A stretch of DNA of 64,000 bases from Acidobacteriota bacterium (GCA_013289765.1 JABCZI010000003.1:124001-188000), one strand, 5' to 3'. Shown: positions 34,348 to 42,008, numbered from the stretch's first letter. A program made the numbers and translations. The notes: generated from the sequence alone by a model not told the origin.

Positions 34348-34758
34348 TCACTCCTCTCCAAAGAAATCGACGAATAGATCTGGAGTTTCGTAAACCCGCA
34401 CGCGGTGCAGTTTGGCGCGCTCGAGTTTGGTGGCCAGGCGCTGCCAGATTGCTATCGCGATGTTTTCCGTGGTGGGGATTTGATGCTGAAACTCAGGGAC
34501 CTCTTTGTTCAGGAACCGGTGGTCCATGGCATCGAGCACTTCGCGGTGCATGATTTCTTTCAGTTGCTTGAGATCGACGACGAAGCCAGAGCGCGGATCG
34601 ACTTCGCCTTTTACGGTGACTTCGAGTGTGTAGTTGTGACCGTGGCCGTTTGGATTATTGCATTTGCCGAAGACGCGTCGATTCTCTTCCGGAGTGAAAT
34701 CCGGATTGTGATAGAGATGCGATGCGGAAAATTCAGCTTTGCGCGTGAGATAGACCAT
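34348..34758 (-). CDS. 6-pyruvoyl-tetrahydropterin synthase family protein (paralogue 2)
   Basis: 136 residues, about half identical to paralogue 1 by eye. AEFSASHLYHN, GKCNNPNGHGHNYTLEVTVK, DLKQLKEIMHREVLDAMDHR and PTTENIAIAIWQRLATKLER give a complete active site (catalytic Cys, zinc His triad, and Asp/His/Glu network). This copy is nearer the canonical enzyme in the zinc region. Its start lies only 6 bases after the glycosyltransferase stop, so it is almost certainly cotranscribed. Two different synthases in one operon suggests two steps or two substrates. Confidence 0.92.
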   Translation of the reverse strand: MVYLTRKAEFSASHLYHNPDFTPEENRRVFGKCNNPNGHGHNYTLEVTVKGEVDPRSGFVVDLKQLKEIMHREVLDAMDHRFLNKEVPEFQHQIPTTENIAIAIWQRLATKLERAKLHRVRVYETPDLFVDFFGEE

Positions 34759-34764
34759 AAGTGC

Positions 34765-35841
34765 TCAGTGGCCTGTGGCCACCGGACAGCAGACTTTTTC
34801 ATCGGAATAATTGCGACCCTTCCAGGGCACATTGCCATTTGCATGCGCTCTCGTCGACCGCAACAGTAAATAGGAGAAGAGCGGAAGGCCGAAGAGGGCG
34901 AGGATATTCGCATCCCAAGAAAAATGCGCACGGCGGATTCGTTTGAGAAAAACTGCATAGACAATTGCGCACAGGAACGCAATGATGACTCCGAACTGCC
35001 GACGCCCGTGCATACTGCTAGCGATCGCGATCGAAAAGGTCGCGAGGATGAGGACGAACTCAACTCCGCGGAGTACAGCCAGGCGAACAGGAGACGGGAA
35101 TAAGAGCGCCAGGTTCTTGGTCCAGCCCTCGCGGAGTTGGGTGAAGCTGCGATACATGCGAGTGCGAACCGCGTCCGCTCCGTAGCGGAAGAAAATCTTC
35201 CTGCCGGATTGTTTTACGGCGCGGGCCAGGGCCACGTCTTCGAGCAGGCAGGTCGCGACTGCTGCATGTCCGCCCACCGCATCGTAGGCTTCGCGCGTGA
35301 TCAGGATGTACTGGCCGTTGGCCGCCGCGGCAGAGGAGTTCGGATCGCTCACTTGCGAGGGACGAAAGGTAGCTGCGAGTTCGGCGAAGATTACCGGCAT
35401 GACCGCTCTCTCCGAAAACGTTTTCACAACTTGCTCGGGAGAATAAGAAAGCATAGCCGCGCTTTGCCGCTTCGATTCTGCAATACTGCGTGCCAGCGAT
35501 CCGGGCAGATGGATCGTATCGGCGTCCGTGAAGAGCAGCCATTCGGCGCGAGCTGCCTGGGCTCCGGCGGTAACGGCGTTATTTTTGCCGGTCCAACCTG
35601 CGGGGATCGGGCCGGCATCGATGACTCGAACTCCTCGACTCGCGAATGAGTCGGCTATTTCACGGGTCCGGTCGGTAGATTGATCGTCCACAACGATGAT
35701 TTCGAGCGTCAAATTATTCAGGGAAGCATTATGCTGCGCGAGCAGGGACTGAAGGCACGCGCTCAAGCATGCCTCTTCATTGCGCGCTGGCACGATTATC
35801 GAAACTGCGGGCTTCGCGGTTGCTCTATCTATCGCAGGCAT
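34765..35841 (-). CDS. membrane-bound family 2 glycosyltransferase (HpnB/CrtQ-like)
   Basis: 358 residues. VSIIVPARNEEACLSACLQS and EIIVVDDQSTDRTREIADSF are the GT2 nucleotide-sugar site, TDADTIHLP is the DxD-type motif, and CLLEDVALARAVKQSG carries the catalytic Asp. The C-terminal third has three or four membrane helices. This pattern matches HpnB/CrtQ-like transferases that glycosylate lipids or carotenoids. It starts the five-gene run with the pterin synthases and folE, so a pterin-glycoside role is conceivable, though known pterin glucosyltransferases belong to other GT families. Start ATG 35841 follows GGAG by 1 base. Confidence 0.85.
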   Translation of the reverse strand: MPAIDRATAKPAVSIIVPARNEEACLSACLQSLLAQHNASLNNLTLEIIVVDDQSTDRTREIADSFASRGVRVIDAGPIPAGWTGKNNAVTAGAQAARAEWLLFTDADTIHLPGSLARSIAESKRQSAAMLSYSPEQVVKTFSERAVMPVIFAELAATFRPSQVSDPNSSAAAANGQYILITREAYDAVGGHAAVATCLLEDVALARAVKQSGRKIFFRYGADAVRTRMYRSFTQLREGWTKNLALLFPSPVRLAVLRGVEFVLILATFSIAIASSMHGRRQFGVIIAFLCAIVYAVFLKRIRRAHFSWDANILALFGLPLFSYLLLRSTRAHANGNVPWKGRNYSDEKVCCPVATGH

Positions 35842-35855
35842 ACTCCGAATCTATT

Positions 35856-35861
35856 ATTATA
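35856..35861 (-). promoter_or_regulatory. TATAAT -10 candidate ahead of the glycosyltransferase gene
   Basis: On the minus strand a perfect TATAAT lies 14 bases before ATG 35841. The -35 position at 17-base spacing is poor (ACAAAG). It would give a very short leader. It overlaps the start of the divergent thioredoxin-like gene. Confidence 0.35.
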
Positions 35862-35866
35862 GCTGG

Positions 35867-36370
35867 GTGCGACCCATCCTTTGTGTTTCCGCGACCATTG
35901 TCTCCGCGTTCATTCTGTTAACTCTCTTTGGCTGCAACCGGGGCAGCCGTCCGCCGCGCATTGGAAATGCCGCTCCGGATTTCACGGTGCGCGACTCGGA
36001 ACATGCGGTCACGCTGAGCCAACTCAAGGGACAGGTCGTGGTGCTAAATTTTTGGGCGACGTGGTGCGCGCCTTGCGTAGAAGAAGTGCCGTCCCTGGTG
36101 CAGATGCAGCAGCGAATGAAATCGAAAGGCGTGACAGTGCTGGCAGTGAGCGTCGACGCCGATGCTAGCCAGTACCAGCGGTTCGTGAAGGATCACTCCA
36201 TCAATTTGCTTACGGTGCGGGATGCTGACCAGAAAAGCAATGCGCTGTATGGCACGTCGAAGTTTCCAGAGACTTACATCATTGACCGCCAGGGCGTGAT
36301 GCGGCGTAAGTTCATTGGGGCGGTGGATTGGACGGAGCCCGAGATTATTGAGTTTCTGGGGAAGCTCTAG
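35867..36370 (+). CDS. TlpA-like thioredoxin-fold lipoprotein
   Basis: 167 residues. MRPILCVSATIVSAFILLTL ends in a lipobox LFGC (Cys 23), making it a lipoprotein. The thioredoxin domain has VVLNFWATWCAPCVEEVPSL with the CxxC active site, FPETYIIDRQG with the cis-Pro-like position, and GAVDWTEPEI at the end. It resembles TlpA/ResA proteins that reduce apocytochrome or copper-site disulfides in the periplasm. A frame open further upstream into the glycosyltransferase gene gives a longer N-terminus without signal character. The GTG start has only a weak ribosome site. It is the partner of copA in proximity only. Confidence 0.85.
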   Translation: MRPILCVSATIVSAFILLTLFGCNRGSRPPRIGNAAPDFTVRDSEHAVTLSQLKGQVVVLNFWATWCAPCVEEVPSLVQMQQRMKSKGVTVLAVSVDADASQYQRFVKDHSINLLTVRDADQKSNALYGTSKFPETYIIDRQGVMRRKFIGAVDWTEPEIIEFLGKL

Positions 36371-36426
36371 AGTTTGGGTCAAGGCTAAGAATTGTGCCGT
36401 CCCTAACTTGAGCAAAATTCAAAGTC

Positions 36427-36446
36427 AAAAGCGTCGGACAAGAGTG
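36427..36446 (-). repeat. GTCGGACA hairpin repeat, copy 2
   Basis: GTCGGACA, AGAG, TGTCCCAC: the second copy, with one stem mismatch. It is preceded by the same tcaaaagc flank as copy 1 at 33213, so the flank is part of the repeat. It lies 55 bases past the copA stop and is followed on the minus strand by GCTTTTGAC. Confidence 0.7.
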
Positions 36447-36500
36447 TCCCACCCATACCAGCATTTCCCACGAACACGGGTCAGTGTCAGATCCACACAA

Positions 36501-38978
36501 TCACAGCCTTGCGTTGCGCAGCCGGAGGGCGTTGGTGATGACCGAGACGGAACTGAAGCTCATGGCAGCGGCGGCGAAGATGGGACTGAGAAGCAGTCCG
36601 AAGAATGGGTAGAGGACGCCGGCGGCGATCGGCACGCCTATCGCGTTGTAGACGAAGGCGAAGAATAAATTCTGCCGGATGTTGCGCATGGTGGCCCGGC
36701 TTAAATTGCGGGCACGCAAAATTCCAGAGAGATCGCCTTTCACGAGTGTGATGCCGCCGCTTTCCATGGCAACGTCGGTGCCGGTGCCCATGGAGATCCC
36801 GACATCGGCTTGAGCCAGCGCGGGGGCGTCGTTGATGCCGTCGCCCGCCATCGCGACCACTCTTCCCTCCCCTTGCAATTTGCGGACGATCTCCAACTTT
36901 CTTTCAGGCATGACCTCGGCTTCGAACTCGTCGATACCGAGTTGCTTCGCGATCGAGGCGGCAACGATCTTGTTGTCGCCGGTAAGCATGACGATGCGAA
37001 TGCCTTGAGCTTTCAGATCGCGGAGGGTGGCGGGCGTGGATGCTTTTACGCGGTCGGCGACGACGAAGTTTCCAGCGTACTTTCCGTCGATCGCTACGTG
37101 CAGGGTCGTGCCGTCGATCGGAGTCGCGATCCACATGCTGCGATTCTTTTCGAAGGCGCCAGCGTCGATCATCAGCGCCTGATTGCCGATTGCGATGTTT
37201 CTTCCGTCGACCACTCCACGTACACCTTTTCCTGTGACGGAAGTGAACTGCTCGGGTTGCGAGAGTTTAAGATTGCGCGCCACGGCAGCTTCGACAATCG
37301 CAGATCCTAAGGGATGTTCACTGGCGCGTTCAAGGCTGGCGGCTAGACGGAAGAGTTCGGGGTCATCCCCAATGGCTTGCGAGAAACTGAAGAGGCGCGG
37401 CTTGCCTTCCGTAAGCGTTCCAGTTTTATCGACAACGAGGGTATCGACTTTTTCCAGAATCTCGAGGGCTTCGGCATTTTTAATCAGAACGCCGGCGCGG
37501 GCGCCGCGGCCTACACCGACCATAATGGCCATGGGCGTAGCGAGTCCCAAGGCGCAGGGGCACGCGATGATCAGAACGGCAACGGCATTCACGAGAGCGT
37601 GCGCGAAGCGAGGTTGCGGGCCGAGGAAAAGCCACGCGAAAAATGTGACGAGCGCGATCGCGACTACGATTGGCACAAACCACTTCGCGACGCGATCGGC
37701 GAGACGCTGAATGGGAGCGCGGCTGCGCTGTGCCTGGCCAACGAGTTGCACGATTCGCGCCAGCAGCGTTTCGCTGCCGACGCGTTCGGCCTGCATCACG
37801 AACGAGCCGGCGCCGTTGATAGTCGCGCTGATTACTTTGCTGGCCGGCGATTTCTCGACCGGCATGGATTCGCCAGTAATCATCGACTCGTCGATCGAAC
37901 TGCGGCCTTCGCTGAGCACGCCATCCACCGGAATTTTCTCTCCCGGACGCACCCGCAAACGATCTCCGGGCTTCACTTGCTCGAGAGGAATATCCTTTTC
38001 AATTCCGTCGGCGGTGAGCAAGCGCGCCGTTTTGGGGCTGAGGTCGAGCAGGGCGCGAATCGCGGCGCTGGTACGGCTGCGGGCGCGCAACTCCATGACT
38101 TGACCGAGAAGAACGAGAGTGGTGATCGCGGCCGCTGCTTCGAAATAAACGTCGGGATATCCACCCATGCGCAGCGACTCGGGAAAGATCTGCGGCGCCA
38201 GCGTGGCGATGACGCTGTATCCATAGGCGACGCCGGTGCCCATGCCGATCAGCGTGAACATGTTTGGACTGCGATTGACGAGTGAGGTCCAGAAGCGTTC
38301 GAAGAATGGCCATCCGCCCCAGAGAACAACAGGCGTGGCCAAGGCGAGTTCAAGCCAGGGCAGAACCGCGCCGGGCAGAATGCGGTGCAGAGGCATCGCC
38401 GAGAACATTGCCGCCATCGCGATGGCCATCAGGGGCACGGTGAGGGCGAGGCTGATCCAGAAGCGGCGCGTCATGTCGCGAAGTTCGGGATTTTCTTCGG
38501 CGGCGGTGATGGTGCGAGGTTCAAGCGCCATGCCGCAGATCGGACATGATCCCGGTGCGGGCCGCACGATCTCGGGATGCATGGGGCAGGTGTATTCGAT
38601 GCGTGTGGAAGAGACGGGAACGTCCGCTTCGAGGGCCATTCCGCAGGAAGGGCAGGCTCCTGGTTTGTTTTCGCGGACCTCGGGGCACATGGCGCAGACG
38701 TAAACGGGGGGAGTCTGGGTCTGGGATTCGATTGGCAGGGATGTATCGCGAGGCTGGGCGCCGCCAAGGGTTATCAAACCGGGTGAATACGACGGCACAT
38801 CGTGGCTCAGATATTTCGAAGGATCTGCTTTGAATTTTTCCGCGCACGACGCGCAGCAAAAATAGTAGTCCTTACCTTGATGACGATAGATATGTTTGGC
38901 GGTCGCGGGACTCACGTTCATCCCGCAGACGGGGTCGCGTTCGAGGGTGTGGGTCGAGTTGGATGAGAGAGTAGACAT
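36501..38978 (-). CDS. copA: copper-translocating P1B-type ATPase
   Basis: 825 residues. This P1B ATPase exports Cu(I) or a similar soft metal. The N-terminus holds a YHS domain (residues 14-60, [20 protein letters not shown], then [10 protein letters not shown]), then two heavy-metal-binding modules (YVCAMCPEV ... CPSCGMALE, and YTCPMHPEI ... CPICGMALE). No CxxC HMA domain is present. Core motifs follow: [15 protein letters not shown] (CPC) near residue 474, DKTGTLTEG (phosphorylated Asp) near 515, SEHPLG, and [10 protein letters not shown] near 713. Divergent from the HMA-like gene at 39197. ATG 38978 is chosen; the frame opens further upstream with no domain content. Confidence 0.93.
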   Translation of the reverse strand: MSTLSSNSTHTLERDPVCGMNVSPATAKHIYRHQGKDYYFCCASCAEKFKADPSKYLSHDVPSYSPGLITLGGAQPRDTSLPIESQTQTPPVYVCAMCPEVRENKPGACPSCGMALEADVPVSSTRIEYTCPMHPEIVRPAPGSCPICGMALEPRTITAAEENPELRDMTRRFWISLALTVPLMAIAMAAMFSAMPLHRILPGAVLPWLELALATPVVLWGGWPFFERFWTSLVNRSPNMFTLIGMGTGVAYGYSVIATLAPQIFPESLRMGGYPDVYFEAAAAITTLVLLGQVMELRARSRTSAAIRALLDLSPKTARLLTADGIEKDIPLEQVKPGDRLRVRPGEKIPVDGVLSEGRSSIDESMITGESMPVEKSPASKVISATINGAGSFVMQAERVGSETLLARIVQLVGQAQRSRAPIQRLADRVAKWFVPIVVAIALVTFFAWLFLGPQPRFAHALVNAVAVLIIACPCALGLATPMAIMVGVGRGARAGVLIKNAEALEILEKVDTLVVDKTGTLTEGKPRLFSFSQAIGDDPELFRLAASLERASEHPLGSAIVEAAVARNLKLSQPEQFTSVTGKGVRGVVDGRNIAIGNQALMIDAGAFEKNRSMWIATPIDGTTLHVAIDGKYAGNFVVADRVKASTPATLRDLKAQGIRIVMLTGDNKIVAASIAKQLGIDEFEAEVMPERKLEIVRKLQGEGRVVAMAGDGINDAPALAQADVGISMGTGTDVAMESGGITLVKGDLSGILRARNLSRATMRNIRQNLFFAFVYNAIGVPIAAGVLYPFFGLLLSPIFAAAAMSFSSVSVITNALRLRNARL

Positions 38979-39196
38979 AGGTTTCGTTAACGGCGAGAGC
39001 CCGAGCATGCGGGCTGAAGCCCACTTCAATTGTTTCTCTTTACGGGGCGCTGAAGCGTCGCTCTTCGATGTTGATGCGAAGCCACTGCTCTTCGTTACGA
39101 TATTTGTTCGATTGGCAATGCTATATATTGGATTCAGCCCGTGCATACGGAACAGCATATGTCGGCAAGACGCTAAACCTGCGGGTAAGGATTCCC

Positions 39197-39424
39197 ATGA
39201 CTTATTTGGACGTCGTTTTTCAGTACGGTGCTGTACCTGGTGAGAGCGCAATGCGGGCGATCGATGGCATGCGTGAGGTCTACGGTATTCGCCGGGTGCA
39301 GTTCAATGAAAAAGAGCGCACAGTTCGTGTGGAGTTCGACGCTTCAAGGCTCAAAGCCGATGGTGTGGCGAAACTCCTACGCCAAGCAGGAATAGATGTG
39401 CGGGAACCCGTCGTGCTGGCTTGA
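39197..39424 (+). CDS. small HMA-like protein lacking the CxxC motif
   Basis: 75 residues, with the beta-alpha-beta-beta-alpha-beta pattern of a heavy-metal-associated domain: [55 protein letters not shown]. At the metal loop the usual GMxCxxC is replaced by GAVPGES, so copper chelation by cysteines is impossible. AAGGA precedes ATG 39197 by 7 bases. It is divergent from copA, so it may be a degenerate chaperone, an adaptor that contacts CopA, or an unrelated ferredoxin-like protein. The metal role is not demonstrable. Confidence 0.72.
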   Translation: MTYLDVVFQYGAVPGESAMRAIDGMREVYGIRRVQFNEKERTVRVEFDASRLKADGVAKLLRQAGIDVREPVVLA

Positions 39425-39930
39425 AAAATCTCTGATTAACTCTAAGAAGGGGATGGGGGAGGGCTGGTTCGAAGCGACAGCAAATGCAAAGGGGCGCCCA
39501 AGAAAACCTCTGGCCGAAGTTCTTCTTGGAGCGCCCCGTTGCGCGCCACTTCGTCTGACCTTACTAATGCACCTACCGTGCCGTTCCTAAGTTACTCAAA
39601 ATACAGAAGCCTAGATCGGTCGGCATTGTAGGAATTGCTCTAGGCCGAGAAAGATTTACGTCGCAGATGAAGATTCGGATTCCAAGTGCCAAAGCGCTGT
39701 GGAAAAAGCGTTTGTAAAGATCTTCCCCTGGTTTTTCGCGTCTGGTTCATCGCGTCTAAGTTGAAAGCCTTAGAGGGACGCACAGCCGCCCAGCCAACGA
39801 AATCAGGTCAATAGAAAGTCCGATGTTCCGTTTCTCTCTCCGAAAACTGTCTCCGCAGGCGAACATTTCGCGACGACAGAGGACTTCCGTTATAATTCAT
39901 GAGCGAGTTCTCCTTCCAATAGCCAGAACT
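39425..39930. other. intergenic DNA with a long hairpin (39494-39537)
   Basis: About 500 bases without a convincing gene. A strong imperfect hairpin (GGGGCGCCCAAGAA with TTCTTGGAGCGCCCC, one bulged base, 15-base loop) lies about 70 bases beyond the HMA-like gene and is probably its terminator or a small structured RNA. An ATG-initiated 16-codon frame at about 39666 ending LWKKRL lacks a ribosome site and is not called. Confidence 0.45.
39891..39896 (+). promoter_or_regulatory. TATAAT -10 upstream of the tRNA-Arg fragment
   Basis: A perfect TATAAT 35 bases before the tRNA-derived sequence, with no good -35. Probably the remains of the original tRNA promoter. The intact tRNA-Arg has its own promoter (see 41738). 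Confidence 0.45.
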
Positions 39931-39971
39931 GCGCCCTTAGCTCAGTTGGATAGAGCGTCTGGCTACGAACC
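39931..39971 (+). repeat. 5' fragment of tRNA-Arg (left attachment-site duplication)
   Basis: 41 bases with one mismatch (cagTtgg against cagCtgg) to the 5' end of the intact tRNA-Arg at 41781-41821, covering acceptor strand, D arm and the anticodon loop up to the start of the 3' anticodon stem. The rest of the tRNA is absent. It marks one end of an integrated element. Confidence 0.9.
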
Positions 39972-40318
39972 CCTTTTGAGTGTCCACGCCATACCAAACC
40001 AAACGCAAGTGACTGAAAACATTAGCGGGCATCTGTGGAAAAAGTGGCTTAATTAGGCTGGAGCAGTTTGCCCAATGTGCATAGTTCGTGCATAGCTAAT
40101 AGGTAGTGGTCCTAACACTGTGTTGAAAAACGAAAGAGTCTCGGATGTCTTCTCCCCAAAAGACTATCCGAGACCCCGTTCGTCTAAATTGGCGTCGGAA
40201 GCATGGTGCCGAATTAAACTATGGGCAAGAAGTCTTTGGACTCCAGGTGAGCAATATTGAACAGCCCGTACTTTCGTGCGTCGCATACGCTACTAGTGAC
40301 CGTCCAAAGGAGGCATTT
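39972..40318. other. left end of the element, with paired GTGCATAG boxes
   Basis: About 350 bases of no recognised gene. The frame after the tRNA fragment ends in ISGHLWKKWLN and could be a fragment of some gene. GTGCATAG occurs twice, separated by three bases, at about 40076-40095; the same paired box (spacer two bases) is at about 41692-41709 beside the intact tRNA. These may be recombinase arm sites. Confidence 0.4.
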
Positions 40319-40489
40319 ATGGGTGGTCACCCTTTCCCAGAAATACCCTGTACAATTTGCGCCAAACCAGTCGATTTACAGGCTGATTTAACCGCGGATG
40401 AGAACGGCAAGGCTGCCCACGAGCACTGCTACGTCCAACACATTACAAGCTCTAACAGCAATCCGCCTGCCCCTATGATGGCCGATTAA
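40319..40489 (+). CDS. small zinc-binding-type protein (CxxC...HxxC)
   Basis: 56 residues: GGHPFPEIPCTICAKPVDLQ, then DENGKAAHEHCYVQH. The CxxC plus HxxC pattern with a DENGK loop looks like a short zinc-binding module of the kind common in this bacterial group's genomic islands. ATG 40319 is preceded by AAAGGAGG at 6 bases. The frame is open upstream to 40145, but that part lacks a ribosome site. Function unknown; binding of zinc is inference from the spacing. Confidence 0.7.
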   Translation: MGGHPFPEIPCTICAKPVDLQADLTADENGKAAHEHCYVQHITSSNSNPPAPMMAD

Positions 40490-40595
40490 ATTCAGATCAT
40501 GCGCTACCGTGCAGACGAATCAAACCGCGCCTTGTACTCCTTGGGCCAGACGTGCGCGGCTGCTTTCAAGAACAAATCCAAGTCTTTTGCGCCAA

Positions 40596-40760
40596 TCACG
40601 AAGCGGTCGGAAGTTTCTTAGCCTCTGCTTTCAGTTGGTCAAGGCGCTCATGCACTGCATCTCTGAATTCCCACAGAATGGTTTCTATCTCGGCAGAATC
40701 GGTCGTGGCAACAGCCTTTAACCACAAACTCCTAAGCCGCTGTTCAGATGGAGCAAACAC
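40596..40760 (-). CDS. small helical protein in the element
   Basis: 54 residues from GTG 40760: MFAPSEQRLRSLWLKAVATT, then AEIETILWEFRDAVHERLDQ, LKAEAKKLP. Codon usage and amphipathic helices look real. Similar short DxxE/HExL proteins are common in small islands. No ribosome site stands out, and the frame continues upstream without ATG to a TAG near 40897, so it could be a remnant of a longer gene. It lies 62 bases downstream of the next small gene and could be cotranscribed with it. Confidence 0.5.
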   Translation of the reverse strand: MFAPSEQRLRSLWLKAVATTDSAEIETILWEFRDAVHERLDQLKAEAKKLPTAS

Positions 40761-40822
40761 TCGAATAGAGTAACGGTGCCTGCTGAGGGTGTTCTGAGCA
40801 ATATTGCGCTCAGATAACGGAT

Positions 40823-40981
40823 TTAGGCAGGTTTCGAGCGCGGTTTCTTTTTCTTTTTCTTGTTCCGTTCTCGGGCCAGCTTGGCTTCCGACGCGAGACT
40901 ATCTTTCTCGTACATGGAAAGGCTGCTGTGATAGTCGAGGATGTTCGTGGAGTATGGCTTCGTGCGGGTCTTTCGCGCCAT
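40823..40981 (-). CDS. small basic protein in the element
   Basis: 52 residues: MARKTRTKPYSTNILDYHSS, LSMYEKDSLASEAKLARERN, then a run of six lysines and KPRSKPA. Very basic (pI clearly high), with a central acidic-aromatic patch, so it may bind nucleic acid. There is no clear Shine-Dalgarno ahead of ATG 40981. It is not homologous to anything I recognise. The lysine tract and short length raise the chance of a false call. Confidence 0.5.
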   Translation of the reverse strand: MARKTRTKPYSTNILDYHSSLSMYEKDSLASEAKLARERNKKKKKKPRSKPA

Positions 40982-41161
40982 GCGGCTACAATGGTAGTTC
41001 CGACGCGGTGAGTTGGCTGTCCGCTAGCGCACTGATGGGTTAGTGAAAGGCCATAATCCGGCTAGACTCACTTTGTCACGGACTCCTAAGAAAACACGGT
41101 AGTACAACCTGAGCAATATTGCTCATTTCCCCTTTGGGACTAATAGTACCGTCGAAGAATA

Positions 41162-41374
41162 ATGACCCAGAATATCGACGATCTGTTCGATGTTTTAGCG
41201 GCGGAACCGCCACGCTCCCTGTGTCGCAAATGTGGATCGAAAATGATGTACTTGGACACAACGTTTTTCTCGCCAGGTGCAAGCGGGAAAGTGTGGATCG
41301 TTCCCCTGCCCGTCTGTCCGAAGTGTGAACTGAAGGAAGACGCGGCGCGCTTCATTTCTCCCTTGGTCTGTTAA
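41162..41374 (+). CDS. small zinc-ribbon-type protein
   Basis: 70 residues. SLCRKCGSKMMYLDTTFFSP and VPLPVCPKCELKEDAA give two CxxC pairs 28 residues apart, the pattern of a zinc ribbon. The N-terminal 20 residues are acidic and helical (TQNIDDLFDVLAAEPP). The spacer carries FSPGASGKVWIVPLP. Only a weak ribosome site precedes ATG 41162. It is probably cargo of the element bounded by the tRNA-Arg repeats. Function unknown; DNA or protein binding is possible. Confidence 0.65.
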   Translation: MTQNIDDLFDVLAAEPPRSLCRKCGSKMMYLDTTFFSPGASGKVWIVPLPVCPKCELKEDAARFISPLVC

Positions 41375-41456
41375 TTGAAAAGGCTGGTAGTTGGCACGCC
41401 TTGTGGGCTGAATTGTGCGCTACTCAGATCGCACCAGACCAGAGTTTGATCTCAGG

Positions 41457-41684
41457 CACCTTGATCTTAGGCGCACGGCAGTTCGAGAAATGCTGCGCTC
41501 TGGCGTGCTTGAGTCTACGGCGCGGAAGATCAGCGGACACAAGACAGCTTCCATGCTGTAACGCTACAACATTCAATCGGAGTCCGACATTCGGGAAGCA
41601 ATGCAGCTGCGCGAAATGCGGATTGCAACCCAGCAGCAAGAGAATCGGCTGGCCGTTCCAATGGTCACGAAACAGGTTCAGTAA
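41457..41684 (+). pseudogene. tyrosine recombinase (integrase) C-terminal remnant
   Basis: The frame reads HLDLRRTAVREMLRSGV, STARKISGHKTASML, then TAA 41559-41561, then RYNIQSESDIREAMQLREMR, and a final stop at 41682. HDLRRTAVR carries the catalytic Arg, SGHKT the HxxR-equivalent second box, and RYNI is the tail around the Tyr nucleophile in such integrases. The internal TAA is exactly where Gln (CAA) is expected. Upstream sequence is degraded, with no intact N-terminus. So the element's integrase is dead, which explains why it is fixed beside its tRNA. Confidence 0.88.
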
Positions 41685-41723
41685 AAAGTTTGTGCATAGA
41701 CGTGCATAGAGGCAAAATCAAAA

Positions 41724-41746
41724 GGGCAGCCGCACATTGGCTGCCC
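41724..41746 (+). terminator. hairpin between the integrase remnant and tRNA-Arg
   Basis: GGGCAGCC (41724-41731) and GGCTGCCC (41739-41746) form a perfect 8-bp stem with a 7-base loop, preceded by aaaatcaaaa. It is likely the integrase gene's terminator, possibly bidirectional. It also encloses the -35 of the tRNA promoter. Confidence 0.55.
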
Positions 41747-41766
41747 TGAACTTTCTTTGCTATGAT
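41738..41766 (+). promoter_or_regulatory. promoter of tRNA-Arg
   Basis: TTGGCT at 41738-41743 and TATGAT near 41761-41766, spacer about 17-18 bases, 15 bases before the tRNA start. Fits a sigma70 promoter. Confidence 0.55.
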
Positions 41767-41780
41767 GCACTTACAAGTAC

Positions 41781-41857
41781 GCGCCCTTAGCTCAGCTGGA
41801 TAGAGCGTCTGGCTACGAACCAGAAGGTCGGGAGTTCGAATCTCTCAGGGCGCACCA
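41781..41857 (+). tRNA. tRNA-Arg (anticodon ACG)
   Basis: 77 bases including encoded CCA. Acceptor stem GCGCCCT / AGGGCGC, D stem GCTC/GAGC, anticodon stem TCTGG/CCAGA with loop CTACGAA (anticodon ACG, 41815-41817), T arm GGGAG-TTCGAAT-CTCTC with one G-T pair, discriminator A. All stems pair well. A 41-base duplicate of the 5' half is at 39931-39971. It probably functions as the attachment site restored by the element. Confidence 0.97.
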
Positions 41858-42008
41858 TCCTCACCTGCCTCAGGTCGTTGCCAGAAGGTCGGGATGTCCA
41901 ACAGCCCACGCTCTGCGAAGCACTTCTCGAAGAGTTCGTCGCAAAATCATTGAGGCTCTACAGATCAGCTTTGCGTCTCCTCAGCAAAATCGCCTATCAT
42001 AAGCATCT

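Noticed and set aside
37377-38285. A 302-codon plus-strand frame inside copA
   Set aside because: It is antisense to the well-conserved copA core, is rich in Arg, His, Asp and Gly with no known motif, and shadows of this kind are normal in GC-rich genes.
39425-39930. Possible small RNA from the strong hairpin at 39494-39537
   Set aside because: The hairpin fits better as a terminator of the HMA-like gene; no promoter or conserved sRNA feature was seen next to it.
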